A stretch of DNA of 64,000 bases, from positions 62,001 to 126,000 of the forward strand of contig JBMOLU010000050.1 of the NCBI GenBank assembly GCA_049325275.1, read 5' to 3'. Every line of letters starts with the position of its first letter. Position 1 is the stretch's first letter. Both the position numbers and the translations under genes were made by a program. Of the stretch, positions 42,846 through 52,326 are shown one piece after another. The notes beneath the pieces were generated by a model. It ran no database searches and was not told the origin of the DNA. It saw only the letters and a list, made by a program, of their open reading frames with translations. This stretch comes from CAIQJJ01 sp049325275. GTDB lineage: Bacteria; Chloroflexota; Anaerolineae; Anaerolineales; UBA4823.

Positions 42846-45800
42846 ATGGCCTATTACCGCTCGCATGTATTGGTGTGTATGGATCCGCAGTGCCAGGCAC
42901 AAGGCGCCTCGAATGTGCTGCAGGCGCTGCGCGACGAACTCGAAGCCCAGGGGCTGAGCAATGAAGTCCGCATCATGGAGACCCCCCACATGGGCGGCTG
43001 CGCCAGGGGCCCAGAGTTGATAGTGTACCCTGAAGAAGTACACTACGGCAACTTGACGGCGCAGGACATCCCCTTTCTGGTGCAGGAGCACCTGCTCAAA
43101 GGACGCGTGGTGCCGCGGCTGATGGTGCCGCTGGAAGAACGCACGGATGAAGAACTGAGTGCGCCGAGGCCGAAAGAAGTGCGGGTGGTGTTGCGCAATT
43201 GTGGTGAGATTAATCCAAACAACATCGAAGAATACCTTGCCGTCGATGGATACCAGGCCCTGGGCAAGGTGCTGAGCCAGATGACCCCCGGCCAGGTCGT
43301 CGAAGAAGTCAAAGCCTCCGGCTTGCGGGGGCGGGGTGGGGCGGGCTTTCCCACCGGGCGCAAATGGGAATTGGCCCAGGCCGTCCAGGATGCGCCCAAG
43401 TACCTGATCTGCAACGCCGACGAAGGCGACCCGGGTGCGTTCATGAATCGCCGGGTGCTCGAAGGCGACCCACACTCGGTGCTCGAGGGCATGATCATTG
43501 CCGCCTATGCCATCGGAGCCAGCTACGGATACGTCTACTGCCGCGCCGAGTACCCCGTGGCGGTGAAAACACTGAACATTGCCATCCACCAAGCACGCGA
43601 ATACGGCCTGCTTGGTAAAAATATTCTCGGTACCGATTTTTCGTTCGACCTGGAAGTACGCGTGGGTGCCGGGGCCTTCGTCTGCGGCGAGGAGACGGCC
43701 CTGATCGCCTCCATCGAAGGCAACCGCGGCGAGCCGCGCCCTCGCCCGCCGTTCCCGGCGGTCAAGGGCGTCTGGAGCAAGCCGACCAACAACAACAATG
43801 TCGAAACCTATGCCAACATCCCCCAGATCATCCTTCACGGCGCGGCCTGGTTTGCCGGTTATGGCACCGAAAAAGGCAAGGGTACGAAGACCTTTGCCAT
43901 TGCCGGCGACGTCAACCATACCGGGCTGATTGAAGTGCCCCTGGGTATCACGCTGCGCGAGGTGATCTACGACGTGGCCGGCGGCATCAAGAACAACAAG
44001 GGCTTCAAGGCCGTGCAGATCGGCGGCCCGATGGGTGGCTGCCTGCCGCAAAAATACCTCGACCGGGCGATCGACTACGAATCCCTGGTGGCTGCCGGTG
44101 CGATGATGGGTTCAGGCGGTATGGTTGTGATGGACGAGGACACCTGCATGGTGGACATCGCCCGCTTCTTCATGGAGTTCACCCAGGACGAATCGTGCGG
44201 CAAGTGCACACCCTGCCGCGTGGGCACCCGCCGCATTCTGGAAACGCTCGAACGGATTTGCAACGGCCAGGGGCATCCATCGGATATTGCGCTCCTGGAA
44301 AACCTGTGCGAAGAAGTGCGCCAGAACAGCCTTTGCGGCCTCGGACAGGGCGCACCGAACCCGGTCGTCAGCACCTTGCAGCACTTCCGCCACGAGTACG
44401 AAGCGCACATTTATGAGAAGCGCTGCCCGGCGGGCGTCTGCCAGGGCCTGGTACGGGCCAACTGCGTCAACACCTGTCCCGCACACGTGGACAGCCCCGC
44501 TTACCTGGGCTTGATCGCCCAGGGGCGCTACGCCGAAGGGCTGGAAATCCACCGTGAGACCAACCCCTTCGCCTTGATTTGCGGGCGCGTTTGCCCGGCG
44601 TTTTGCGAGCGGCGCTGCCGGCGGGGCCAGTTGGACGACGCCATCTCGATCCGCATGGTCAAGCGCTTCATGGCCGATCGTTTCTACAGCGACCCGTGGA
44701 CGCCGGCGGTCGCCGGCCCCAACGGCAAGAAGGTGGCCGTGGTCGGCGCCGGCCCGGCCGGGCTGACGGCCGCTTTACGCCTGGCGCAGAAGGGCTATGC
44801 CGTTACCGTCTTCGACAAGATGCCGGTCCCCGGCGGCATGATGACTTACGGCATCCCGGCGTACCGCCTGCCGCGCGAGCCGATGTTCGCCGAGATCGAA
44901 AACATCCGCCGCGCCGGGGTCGACATCCGTTGCAGCCAGGCGCTCGGCAAGCACTTTACGCTTGACAGCCTGAAAGCGGACGGCTACCAGGCGATTGTCC
45001 TGGCCCTCGGGTCCCACTTGAGCAAGCGCCTCGGTATCCCCGGCGAAGACAAGTGGGGCGTCTACCACGGCGTGCAGATGCTGCGCGAGATTGCCCTCGG
45101 CCAACCGCCGATGATGCGTGATCAGCGCGTCGTCATCGTCGGCGGCGGGGATGTGGCCATCGACTCGGCGCGTTCCTCGTGGCGTTTGGGCGCTGCGGAG
45201 GTGCATGTGGTCTACCGCCGTGAGGAGATCGACATGCCCGCCCACAAGGAAGAGATCGCCTTTGCCAAGCAGGAAGGCATCCGGTTCCACTTCATGGTCA
45301 ACCCGGTGGAAATCCTCGGCGGCGACAAGGTCACCGGTGTGCGCCTGCAACGCCAATCCAAGGGTGATGTCGATGCCAGCGGGCGGCGCACCGTGCACGG
45401 TGTGGCGGGTTCGGACTACGACTTGCAGTGCGACGTGATCGTCCCCGCTGTCGGCCAGACGACAGACTTCGACTGGCTGGCCGATAACTCGATCGAGACC
45501 AACCGGGTTTCCACCTTCAAGGTGGGGCAGGCGCTGGAAACGACGGTCAAAGGCGTCTTCGCCGCCGGAGACGCCGTGCTCGGCCCGGCAACCGTCATCG
45601 ACGCCGTGGCTCAGGGCAACAAGGTCGCCATTGCGGTCGATAACTGGCTGACCACCGGCACCCTCGACCGGGTCCTGTACCAACCGCCGCTGCATCCGAT
45701 CCGGCAGACGATCAATATTCTGGATTATGCCGAGGCCCGCCGGCCCAAATCGAACTACATCCCGTTGGAGTGGCGGCGGTTGGGCGGTTTCACCGAGGTG

Positions 45801-45917
45801 GAACACGGTTTCGATGAAAACACGGCACAGGAAGAGGCCCGCCGCTGCCTGCGCTGCGATATGGAATGGATGGAGCGGGCCGGGATTCCCATCCCGGTGG
45901 ACGTCGAATTGACATAA
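42846..45917 (+). CDS. NuoF-GltD fusion flavoprotein
   Basis: This large cytoplasmic flavoprotein of 1023 residues joins two NAD(P)-linked modules. Residues about 1-95 are a thioredoxin-like domain (VLVCMDPQC, MGGCARGPELIVYPEE). Residues 130-430 are NuoF with the FMN/NADH motifs LRGRGGAGFPTGRKWE, CNADEGDPGAFMNRRVLEGDPH and GAFVCGEETALIASIEG, followed by an SLBB domain. CGKCTPCRVGTRR carries a [4Fe-4S] cluster. From about 530 comes a GltD-type [4Fe-4S] region (NTCPAHVDSPAYLGLIAQGRYAEGLEI; CGRVCPAFCERRCRRG). From about 625 there is an FAD/NADPH part with VAVVGAGPAGLTAALRL, PVPGGMMTYGIPAYRLP and VVIVGGGDVAIDSARSSWRLG. It could carry both NADH- and NADPH-reactive sites, as in Stn/Nfn-type bifurcating transhydrogenases. 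Confidence 0.9.
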   Translation: MAYYRSHVLVCMDPQCQAQGASNVLQALRDELEAQGLSNEVRIMETPHMGGCARGPELIVYPEEVHYGNLTAQDIPFLVQEHLLKGRVVPRLMVPLEERTDEELSAPRPKEVRVVLRNCGEINPNNIEEYLAVDGYQALGKVLSQMTPGQVVEEVKASGLRGRGGAGFPTGRKWELAQAVQDAPKYLICNADEGDPGAFMNRRVLEGDPHSVLEGMIIAAYAIGASYGYVYCRAEYPVAVKTLNIAIHQAREYGLLGKNILGTDFSFDLEVRVGAGAFVCGEETALIASIEGNRGEPRPRPPFPAVKGVWSKPTNNNNVETYANIPQIILHGAAWFAGYGTEKGKGTKTFAIAGDVNHTGLIEVPLGITLREVIYDVAGGIKNNKGFKAVQIGGPMGGCLPQKYLDRAIDYESLVAAGAMMGSGGMVVMDEDTCMVDIARFFMEFTQDESCGKCTPCRVGTRRILETLERICNGQGHPSDIALLENLCEEVRQNSLCGLGQGAPNPVVSTLQHFRHEYEAHIYEKRCPAGVCQGLVRANCVNTCPAHVDSPAYLGLIAQGRYAEGLEIHRETNPFALICGRVCPAFCERRCRRGQLDDAISIRMVKRFMADRFYSDPWTPAVAGPNGKKVAVVGAGPAGLTAALRLAQKGYAVTVFDKMPVPGGMMTYGIPAYRLPREPMFAEIENIRRAGVDIRCSQALGKHFTLDSLKADGYQAIVLALGSHLSKRLGIPGEDKWGVYHGVQMLREIALGQPPMMRDQRVVIVGGGDVAIDSARSSWRLGAAEVHVVYRREEIDMPAHKEEIAFAKQEGIRFHFMVNPVEILGGDKVTGVRLQRQSKGDVDASGRRTVHGVAGSDYDLQCDVIVPAVGQTTDFDWLADNSIETNRVSTFKVGQALETTVKGVFAAGDAVLGPATVIDAVAQGNKVAIAVDNWLTTGTLDRVLYQPPLHPIRQTINILDYAEARRPKSNYIPLEWRRLGGFTEVEHGFDENTAQEEARRCLRCDMEWMERAGIPIPVDVELT

Positions 45918-46016
45918 ACCTGGCTTGGCGCTGCACTTGCGGCCCGAGCCAGACCGAAGTGCAGTACCAAAAACCAGTTCAGGAAGGAGCAGCTCACGTT
46001 CTGAGCAGTATCGAAT

Positions 46017-47801
46017 ATGGCTTACTATCGTTCTCACGTATTGGTGTGCGTCGATCCCGAGTGCCTCTCCAGGGGCGCCCACGGGGTCTTAGACGCATTA
46101 CAAGATGAGTTGGTGGCCCAAGGCCTGATCGACGAAGTCCAGGTCCTGGAGACCTCGCGCCTGGGGCAGTGCCACACCGGCCCGGAGTTCATCGTTTACC
46201 CTGAGGGCACGCACTACGTTGGCCTGAGCGAAAACGACATTCCCTACCTGGTCGAAGAACACTTCCTGAAGGGCCGCCCGGTGCAGAAGTTCCAGATCCC
46301 GGTCGTCAAGAAGGTGGACGAAGAACTCGGCCCCCCCAAGCCGAAGGAAGTGCGTATCGTTTTGCGTAACTGCGGCAGGATCGATCCCGAGAACATCGAG
46401 GATTACATCGCCGAAGACGGTTATGCCGCCCTGGCAAAGGTGCTTGGTGAGATGACGCCCGATCAGGTCATCGAAGAAGTGATGGGGTCCGGCCTGCGCG
46501 GCCGTGGCGGTGCAGGTTTCCCGGCGGCCAAAAAGTGGCAGCTTTGCCGCAACGTGCCCGATTTTCCCAAGTACATCACCTGCAATGCCGATGAGGGTGA
46601 TCCGGGTGCGTTCATGAACCGCCGCGTGCTCGAAGGCGACCCGCACGCCGTGATCGAGGGCATGATCATTGCCGCCTATGCCATCGGGGCCAGTTACGGT
46701 TACGTCTACTGTCGCGCCGAGTACCCCGTGGCCGTGGCCACGCTCAATATCGCCATTCAACAGGCGCGGGCGATGGGCCTGCTCGGTGAGAACATCTTGG
46801 GTAGCGATTTCTCTTTCGACCTGGAAGTACGCGTGGGCGCCGGTGCCTTCGTTTGCGGTGAAGAAACGGCTTTGATCGCTTCCATCGAAGGCCAGCGCGG
46901 CGAGCCGCGTCCCCGCCCGCCGTTCCCGGCGGTCAAGGGTGTCTGGGGCAAGCCGACCAACAACAACAACGTCGAAACCTATGCCAACATCCCCCAGATC
47001 GTCCTCAACGGGGCCGCCTGGTACGCCAGCTTTGGTACCGAGAAGAGCAAGGGCACCAAGACCTTCGCCATCGCCAGCGATGTCAATCACCCGGGTTTGA
47101 TCGAAGTGCCGTTGGGGATTACGCTGCGCGAGGTGGTTTACGATGTCGCCGGCGGTATTCCGAACGGGAAAGCCTTCAAGGCTGTTCAAATCGGCGGCCC
47201 CATGGGCGGTTTCTTGTGCGAGCAGCATCTCGACCTGCCGGTGGATTACGAATCGCTGACCGGTGCGGGGGCGATGATGGGATCGGGTGGCTTTGTCGTC
47301 ATGGACGAAGACACCTGCATGGTGGACATGGCGCGCTTCTTCATGGATTTCACCCAGGACGAGTCGTGCGGGAAGTGTACGCCATGCCGGGTAGGAACCC
47401 GGCGCGTGCTCGAAATCCTGGAGAAAATCTGCGACGGCAAAGGTACACCCGAGGATTTGGTTGCGCTCGAAAGTATCTGCCCCGAAATTCAGCGTAACAG
47501 CCTGTGTGGCTTGGGCCAGGGCGCTACCAACCCGGTGGTCAGCAGCTTGCGCCTGTTCCGTGAGGAATATGAAGCGCATGTCTACGAAAAGCGCTGCCCG
47601 GCGAAAGTTTGTCGCTCGTTGATCCAGTACGAAATCGTTGCCGATGCCTGCACCGGCTGCACCGTCTGCGCCCGCAACTGCCCGACGGAAGCGATCAGCG
47701 GCGAGCGCCGCCAGGTTCACACGATTGACCCCGATACCTGCATCAAGTGCGGTATCTGCCTGCAAGTTTGCAATTTCAATGCGATAATCGTTACATCGTA
47801 A
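46017..47801 (+). CDS. HydB-like NuoF with C-terminal 2x[4Fe-4S] ferredoxin domain
   Basis: This 594-residue NADH-binding flavoprotein is a close paralogue of the NuoF half of the preceding gene (MAYYRSHVLVCVDPECLS; LRGRGGAGFPAAKKWQ; NRRVLEGDPHAVIEG). It carries the FMN/NADH motifs, CGKCTPCRVGTRR, and a C-terminal bacterial ferredoxin domain with ACTGCTVCARNCPTEAI and TCIKCGICLQVCNF. That layout matches HydB subunits of electron-bifurcating hydrogenases, where ferredoxin is reduced or oxidised at this end. No GltD part is present. It probably forms a complex with the NuoE-like proteins. Confidence 0.93.
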   Translation: MAYYRSHVLVCVDPECLSRGAHGVLDALQDELVAQGLIDEVQVLETSRLGQCHTGPEFIVYPEGTHYVGLSENDIPYLVEEHFLKGRPVQKFQIPVVKKVDEELGPPKPKEVRIVLRNCGRIDPENIEDYIAEDGYAALAKVLGEMTPDQVIEEVMGSGLRGRGGAGFPAAKKWQLCRNVPDFPKYITCNADEGDPGAFMNRRVLEGDPHAVIEGMIIAAYAIGASYGYVYCRAEYPVAVATLNIAIQQARAMGLLGENILGSDFSFDLEVRVGAGAFVCGEETALIASIEGQRGEPRPRPPFPAVKGVWGKPTNNNNVETYANIPQIVLNGAAWYASFGTEKSKGTKTFAIASDVNHPGLIEVPLGITLREVVYDVAGGIPNGKAFKAVQIGGPMGGFLCEQHLDLPVDYESLTGAGAMMGSGGFVVMDEDTCMVDMARFFMDFTQDESCGKCTPCRVGTRRVLEILEKICDGKGTPEDLVALESICPEIQRNSLCGLGQGATNPVVSSLRLFREEYEAHVYEKRCPAKVCRSLIQYEIVADACTGCTVCARNCPTEAISGERRQVHTIDPDTCIKCGICLQVCNFNAIIVTS

Positions 47802-48041
47802 CGCCTGGGACGATGGGTAGGGTTGTGCGGCCGGGATGGCCGCCCTCCCAGGGTGGGCGTCTTGCCCGCCCAGCAGGACCGCCGGCATCTTGCCGGTGAC
47901 GCGCAAGTTTGTACGTTGACAAGTCGGTTGCAGTGATGAATGTTGAAAGTTATCCGCATTAATGCGCGGTGTGGTGAATTCCAACTTTCAATGCGTTGTT
48001 TCGGTCAGTATCCGTTATTGTTACAAAGAAGGAGGACGCCG

Positions 48042-48536
48042 ATGACGGTTGCAACAGGTCAGAACATTCCAGCCCTGGTTCAGGAGGCCGTGGCCAAGCA
48101 CGGCATTCACCGGGACGCGTTGATCCCCATTTTGACGGAGATCAACAGCGCCCTGGGATATATTCCTGCCGAAGCGATTGCGGAGGTGCGGCGGCAGGTG
48201 CACGCGCCGGGTGAGAATCTCTTCGTCAGCGAGAGCCAGCTCTACACGCTCGCCAGCTTCTACCACATGCTTTCCACCAAACCGCGTGGGCGGCATGTGG
48301 TCAAGTTCTGCGAGAACGCTCCCTGCCACGTGGTGGGGGGGCGCGATGTGTGGAACAGGCTGCAAGAGACGCTTCACCTGAAAGCCGGCGAGACCAGCGC
48401 CGATGGCAAATGGAGCCTGGTGACGACGAGTTGCCTGGGTATTTGCAGTGTAGGACCGGTGTTCGTGGTCGATGATGATGTTTACGGCAACATCACGCCC
48501 GACCAGGTGGCCGGCATCCTGGGCCGTTACGAGTAG
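48042..48536 (+). CDS. hoxE: HoxE/NuoE-like [2Fe-2S] subunit
   Basis: This second NuoE-type subunit has 164 residues. ALIPILTEINSALGYIPAEAIAEV leads into VKFCENAPCHVVGG and TTSCLGICSVGP, the four [2Fe-2S] ligands. ATG 48042 has GGAGG 6 nt upstream; a longer frame to 47940 lacks homology. It begins the hoxEFUYH-like order of the downstream genes after a 240-bp gap and may have its own promoter. Confidence 0.93.
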   Translation: MTVATGQNIPALVQEAVAKHGIHRDALIPILTEINSALGYIPAEAIAEVRRQVHAPGENLFVSESQLYTLASFYHMLSTKPRGRHVVKFCENAPCHVVGGRDVWNRLQETLHLKAGETSADGKWSLVTTSCLGICSVGPVFVVDDDVYGNITPDQVAGILGRYE

Positions 48537-48546
48537 GAGGTGCCCG

Positions 48547-50169
48547 ATGAGAACGATCCGTTCGATGGTGCTGGTTTCCTCCGACCCCGAAAGCAAGCGC
48601 CTGGGCAGCGAACTGCTGTACCAGAACCTGCAAACCGAGATCCAGGCACACGGGCTGGAAGATGAAATTTCTCTCTCCACCGTCACCGATGTGGAACGCA
48701 AAGATGTCGTCCCGCTGGTGATGGTCTATCCCGAGGCGGTGATCTACGGCCCGGTTACGCCGGACGACGCCCACTACCTCGTCGAAGAGCACCTTTACAA
48801 AGGGCGTATCGCCCAGGACTTGTTGGCCCCCGCTCGCGAACTGACCGGGCGCCTGGCGTGGCTGCGCCGTCGCAAAGGGGCAATGCCCGCCGAGCAGCGC
48901 ATCGTGCTCGAGCGTGCCGGCCGGATCGACCCGGAAAGCCTGGATGAATACATCGCCAACAGCGGCTATGAGGCGCTCGGCAAGGCCCTCAGCGAAATGT
49001 CCCCGCAGGAAGTGATCGCCGAACTGGACCGTGCAGGATTGCAGGGGCGTGGCGGGGCCGGGTTTCCCCTGGGGCGCAAGTGGCAGTTCGTCGCCGGCGC
49101 TCCCGGTGAGCCGAAGTACGTGGTTTGCAACGCCGACGAAAGCGAACCGGGAACGTTCAAAGATCGCTTGGTGCTCGAAGGCGACCCGCACTGCATCGTC
49201 GAAGCGATGGCGGTTGCCGGTTACGCCATTGGTGCTGCTGAAGGGTACATTTACATCCGCGGCGAGTACACGCTGGCCTATAAACGCCTTGAGAAGGCCA
49301 TCCAGCAGGCACGCGCAGCCGGGTTGTTGGGCGAGAACATCTTCGGCAGCGGTTTCGGCTTCGACATTCATATTCATGCCGGCGCCGGCGCTTACGTTTG
49401 CGGTGAAGAGACGGCGTTGATCGAATCGCTGGAGGGCAAACGCGGCGAGCCGCGTACCCGACCACCGTACCCGACGACGAACGGCCTGTGGGGCAAACCG
49501 ACGCTGGTCAACAACGTCGAGACCCTGGCCAACGTGCCGCCGATTTTGCGCAACGGGGCGGCCTGGTACCGCAGTTTCGGTACGCCGTCCAGCCCGGGCA
49601 CGAAGGTGTACACCATGCTCGGCAAAGTCAACCAGCCGGGCGTGATCGAGGTGCCGATGGGCATCACGCTGCGCGAGGTGATCAACATCTACGCCAAGGG
49701 CATGAAGGAAGGTAGCCAACTCAAGCTGGCCCAAACCGGTGGTTCCAGCGGCAGCATCATTCCTGCCAGCCTGCAAGACACGCCGATGGATTTCGAATCC
49801 TTTCGCAAGGCGGGTGTCTCCCTCGGCTCGGGCGCGCTGCTGGTGTGCGACCAGGACACCTGCGTGGTTGACCTGGCAAAGGTCCTGTTGCAGTTTTTCC
49901 GCTTTGAATGCTGCGGAAAATGTACCCCTTGCCGCGTGGGCACCAACCGCTCGTACGAACTTTTAGAAAAGATTGCGCAGGGCAGGGGCAGCCTGCAAGA
50001 CATCGACGAAATTTCTGCCCTGGCCGACCAGATGGAGCAAACTTCCAACTGCGGCCTCGGACAGACGGCCGCTGTGCCGCTGCGAGACGTTTTCAAGCAT
50101 TTCCGCGCCGAGGTTGAGGCCCACATGCGCCTGGGCGTCTGCCCGACGGGCGTTTGCCCGATGGCGTAA
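48547..50169 (+). CDS. hoxF: HoxF/NuoF-like flavoprotein without N-terminal cluster cysteines
   Basis: This third NuoF-type subunit has 540 residues. It keeps the FMN/NADH motifs (LQGRGGAGFPLGRKWQF; CNADESEPGTFKDRLVLEGDPH; GAYVCGEETALIESLEGKRGEP), an SLBB-like region and the [4Fe-4S] site CCGKCTPCRVGTNR. The N-terminal thioredoxin-like domain (MRTIRSMVLVSSDPESKRL ... VPLVMVYPEAVIYG) has no Cys at all, unlike the two other NuoF proteins. There is no C-terminal ferredoxin. GGAGG is 6 nt before ATG 48547. It would be the diaphorase flavoprotein of a HoxEFUYH-type hydrogenase. Confidence 0.92.
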   Translation: MRTIRSMVLVSSDPESKRLGSELLYQNLQTEIQAHGLEDEISLSTVTDVERKDVVPLVMVYPEAVIYGPVTPDDAHYLVEEHLYKGRIAQDLLAPARELTGRLAWLRRRKGAMPAEQRIVLERAGRIDPESLDEYIANSGYEALGKALSEMSPQEVIAELDRAGLQGRGGAGFPLGRKWQFVAGAPGEPKYVVCNADESEPGTFKDRLVLEGDPHCIVEAMAVAGYAIGAAEGYIYIRGEYTLAYKRLEKAIQQARAAGLLGENIFGSGFGFDIHIHAGAGAYVCGEETALIESLEGKRGEPRTRPPYPTTNGLWGKPTLVNNVETLANVPPILRNGAAWYRSFGTPSSPGTKVYTMLGKVNQPGVIEVPMGITLREVINIYAKGMKEGSQLKLAQTGGSSGSIIPASLQDTPMDFESFRKAGVSLGSGALLVCDQDTCVVDLAKVLLQFFRFECCGKCTPCRVGTNRSYELLEKIAQGRGSLQDIDEISALADQMEQTSNCGLGQTAAVPLRDVFKHFRAEVEAHMRLGVCPTGVCPMA

Positions 50170-50274
50170 AACAAGCATACGTTTGGGGTCTCCTGCTTTC
50201 AACGAGAAAACCGTTCCGTGGGAAGCGGAGGAGCCAACCCTGTTTCCTGTGTAAGTTAAACCGAAGGAGTCGCC

Positions 50275-52245
50275 ATGACTGTAAATCTGACCATTGATGG
50301 TATATCCGTAGAAGTTGCCGACGGCACGACGGTACTGAATGCGGCGCGCCAGGCCGGGATCGACATCCCGACCCTGTGCGATCACCCGCACCTGACGCCT
50401 TTCGGTGGCTGCCGTTTGTGCATCGTCGAGGTGCAGGGCTTCCGCGTGCCCATCGCTTCCTGTACGTTGCCGGCCACCAACGGCATGGTCGTACAGACCG
50501 ATACGGAGAAGCTGCGTGCCTCGCGCAAGTTCATCCTCTCGATGCTCTTCAGCGAGCGCAACCATTTCTGCCCGTTTTGCCAGCAGTCGGGCGGCGATTG
50601 TGAACTGCAAAACGCCGCCTACCACGAGGGCATGACGCATTGGCCGATGGTGCCCGCATGGAAGAAGTTCACGGTGGATACCTCCCACCCTTATTACGTG
50701 CTCGACAACAACCGTTGTATCTTGTGCCGCCGCTGTGTGCGCGCCTGCGCCGAGGTCACCGGGAACTTCACGTTGGGCATCGCCGAACGCGGTTCCAACT
50801 CCATGCTGGTCGCCGATTACGATGTGCCCTTGGGCGAAAGCTCGTGCGTCGAGTGTGGCAACTGTGTCCAGGTTTGCCCGACCGGCGCCCTGATCGACCG
50901 CCAGAGCGCCTACCATGGTAAGGCGCACGATCTCGACCGCACCCAGTCGATCTGTATCACCTGTTCGCTCAACTGCGGTATCGAAGTGCTGACCGCCGAC
51001 AACAACCTGGCCCGTATCGAAGGCAACTGGGACGCGCCGGTCAATGCCGGGGCGCTGTGCAAGCGCGGCCGTTTCGAGCCGGTGGCCGAGAGCCGCAAAC
51101 GCATCACGACTCCGATGGTCAAGAAAAACGGTAAACTGGAATCCGTTACCTGGGATGAAGCCCTGGCTGCAATTGCTGCCAAGGTCAAGCCCCTGGCCGG
51201 CAAAAATGGCGGCGGTGTGGCCGCGCTGGCCTCCACCCGCCTGCCGCTCGAAAGCCTGGCGCTCTTCCGCCAATTGTTCGGCGAGAAGCTGGGCAGTACG
51301 ATGGTCACGAGCCTTGAAGAAGGTTATCCCACCGCCGTCTCGGCTGCCGTGGCCGAAGAATTGGGCAGGCCTTTCGAAGCCAACGTCGAGGCTTTGCGCC
51401 AGGCCGACTGCATCCTGGCCGTCGGCACCGATTTGTTCGACAGCCACCAGGTTGCCGGGTTCATGGTCAAGCGCAACCTGCCCAAGGGCGTGCGCCTGGC
51501 CGTGATCGATGCCAACGAAAACGTACTGGACGAATACGCCCTGTACAGCCTGAAAGCCACCGCCGGCAGCGACAGCGATGTGATCGTTGCCCTGCAAGCC
51601 GCGCTGGCGCAGGCCGGGAAGGGTGCGGTAGATTTCGACGCCCGCAAAGCGCTCGGTGAACTGCCCGCCAAGACCGGCGTGCCCATCGAAAATATCGCTG
51701 CGGTTGCCAATCTGCTGGCCGGGGCCGAACGCCCGCTGATCGTCTATGGCAAGGGGATCACCTTCCAGCGCGATGCCGCCGCCCTGAAAGCCCTGGTCAA
51801 GTTGGGTGAGATGGTCGGCGCCGGTTTGTTGAGCATCAAGGGCAAATCGAACAGCCTGGGCGCGGCGCAATTGCACCTCGACAAAGTCTTCGAGTTGGGC
51901 GGCCAGCAGGCCGTCTACGTGGCCGCCGGCGACGATCAGCTCAGCGACGCACTGCTGGCTCGTTTGCAGAAGGCTCCCTTCCTGGCCGTCCAGGCCAGCT
52001 ACGAGTCGGCATTGACCGAAATGGCCGATGTGGTGTTGCCGGTGACCATGTGGGCCGAACAGAGCGGCCACTACGTCAACCTGGAAGGCCGCGTGCAAGA
52101 AGCGCGTGCTGCCTTGCAGCCGCCGGCAGGCGTCCGCGACAACGGCGAAGCCCTGCAGGCCGTGGCTGTCGCACTCGGCCAGCCTGTGAACGCAGACTGG
52201 CAGGTCGCCCTCAAGCAGCGCGTGGCTGCGGTGACCATTCAGTGA
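50275..52245 (+). CDS. NuoG/HoxU-like iron-sulfur subunit with molybdopterin-type domain
   Basis: This 656-residue subunit takes the place of HoxU (usually about 240 residues). The N-terminus is a NuoG ferredoxin: [2Fe-2S] ligands in TLCDHPHLTPFGGCRLC and ASCTLPA, the His/Cys cluster in FSERNHFCPFCQQSGGDCEL, and two [4Fe-4S] sites in RCILCRRCVRACAEV and CVECGNCVQVCPTGAL. Then CITCSLNCGIEVLT with ALCKRGR adds another [4Fe-4S] site at the start of a molybdopterin-oxidoreductase fold of about 400 residues. That fold probably has no molybdenum cofactor, as in NuoG. It would pass electrons between flavoproteins and the [NiFe] core. Confidence 0.92.
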   Translation: MTVNLTIDGISVEVADGTTVLNAARQAGIDIPTLCDHPHLTPFGGCRLCIVEVQGFRVPIASCTLPATNGMVVQTDTEKLRASRKFILSMLFSERNHFCPFCQQSGGDCELQNAAYHEGMTHWPMVPAWKKFTVDTSHPYYVLDNNRCILCRRCVRACAEVTGNFTLGIAERGSNSMLVADYDVPLGESSCVECGNCVQVCPTGALIDRQSAYHGKAHDLDRTQSICITCSLNCGIEVLTADNNLARIEGNWDAPVNAGALCKRGRFEPVAESRKRITTPMVKKNGKLESVTWDEALAAIAAKVKPLAGKNGGGVAALASTRLPLESLALFRQLFGEKLGSTMVTSLEEGYPTAVSAAVAEELGRPFEANVEALRQADCILAVGTDLFDSHQVAGFMVKRNLPKGVRLAVIDANENVLDEYALYSLKATAGSDSDVIVALQAALAQAGKGAVDFDARKALGELPAKTGVPIENIAAVANLLAGAERPLIVYGKGITFQRDAAALKALVKLGEMVGAGLLSIKGKSNSLGAAQLHLDKVFELGGQQAVYVAAGDDQLSDALLARLQKAPFLAVQASYESALTEMADVVLPVTMWAEQSGHYVNLEGRVQEARAALQPPAGVRDNGEALQAVAVALGQPVNADWQVALKQRVAAVTIQ

Positions 52246-52284
52246 TATTGCTGTAAGTTTAACGGTAAGGACCCTCACCCCCGG

Positions 52285-52307
52285 CCCCTCTCCCAAGGGG
52301 AGAGGGG
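52285..52307. repeat. CCCCTCTCCC-type palindrome
   Basis: CCCCTCTCCC (52285-52294) and its complement at 52298-52307 form a 10-bp GC-rich hairpin between the NuoG-like gene and hoxY. The flanking CCCTCACCCCCGG phrase is a common intergenic repeat in many bacteria. It may lower transcription into hoxY or protect the mRNA. Confidence 0.6.
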
Positions 52308-52326
52308 CGAGGAAAAGGAGTAAAAA

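Noticed and set aside
47824..47904. GC-rich GGCGTCTTGCCCGCC/GGCATCTTGCCGG repeats before hoxE as a CRISPR or riboswitch
   Set aside because: Only two or three imperfect short copies exist without regular spacing or a conserved fold. It looks like an ordinary dispersed intergenic repeat.
46098..47984. 628-codon open frame on the minus strand
   Set aside because: It is antisense to the HydB-like gene with His- and Asp-rich composition typical of shadow frames in GC-rich genes.
48466..48546. Longer N-terminus of HoxF overlapping hoxE
   Set aside because: The extra residues come from the hoxE reading region and the ATG at 48547 has a good ribosome-binding site.
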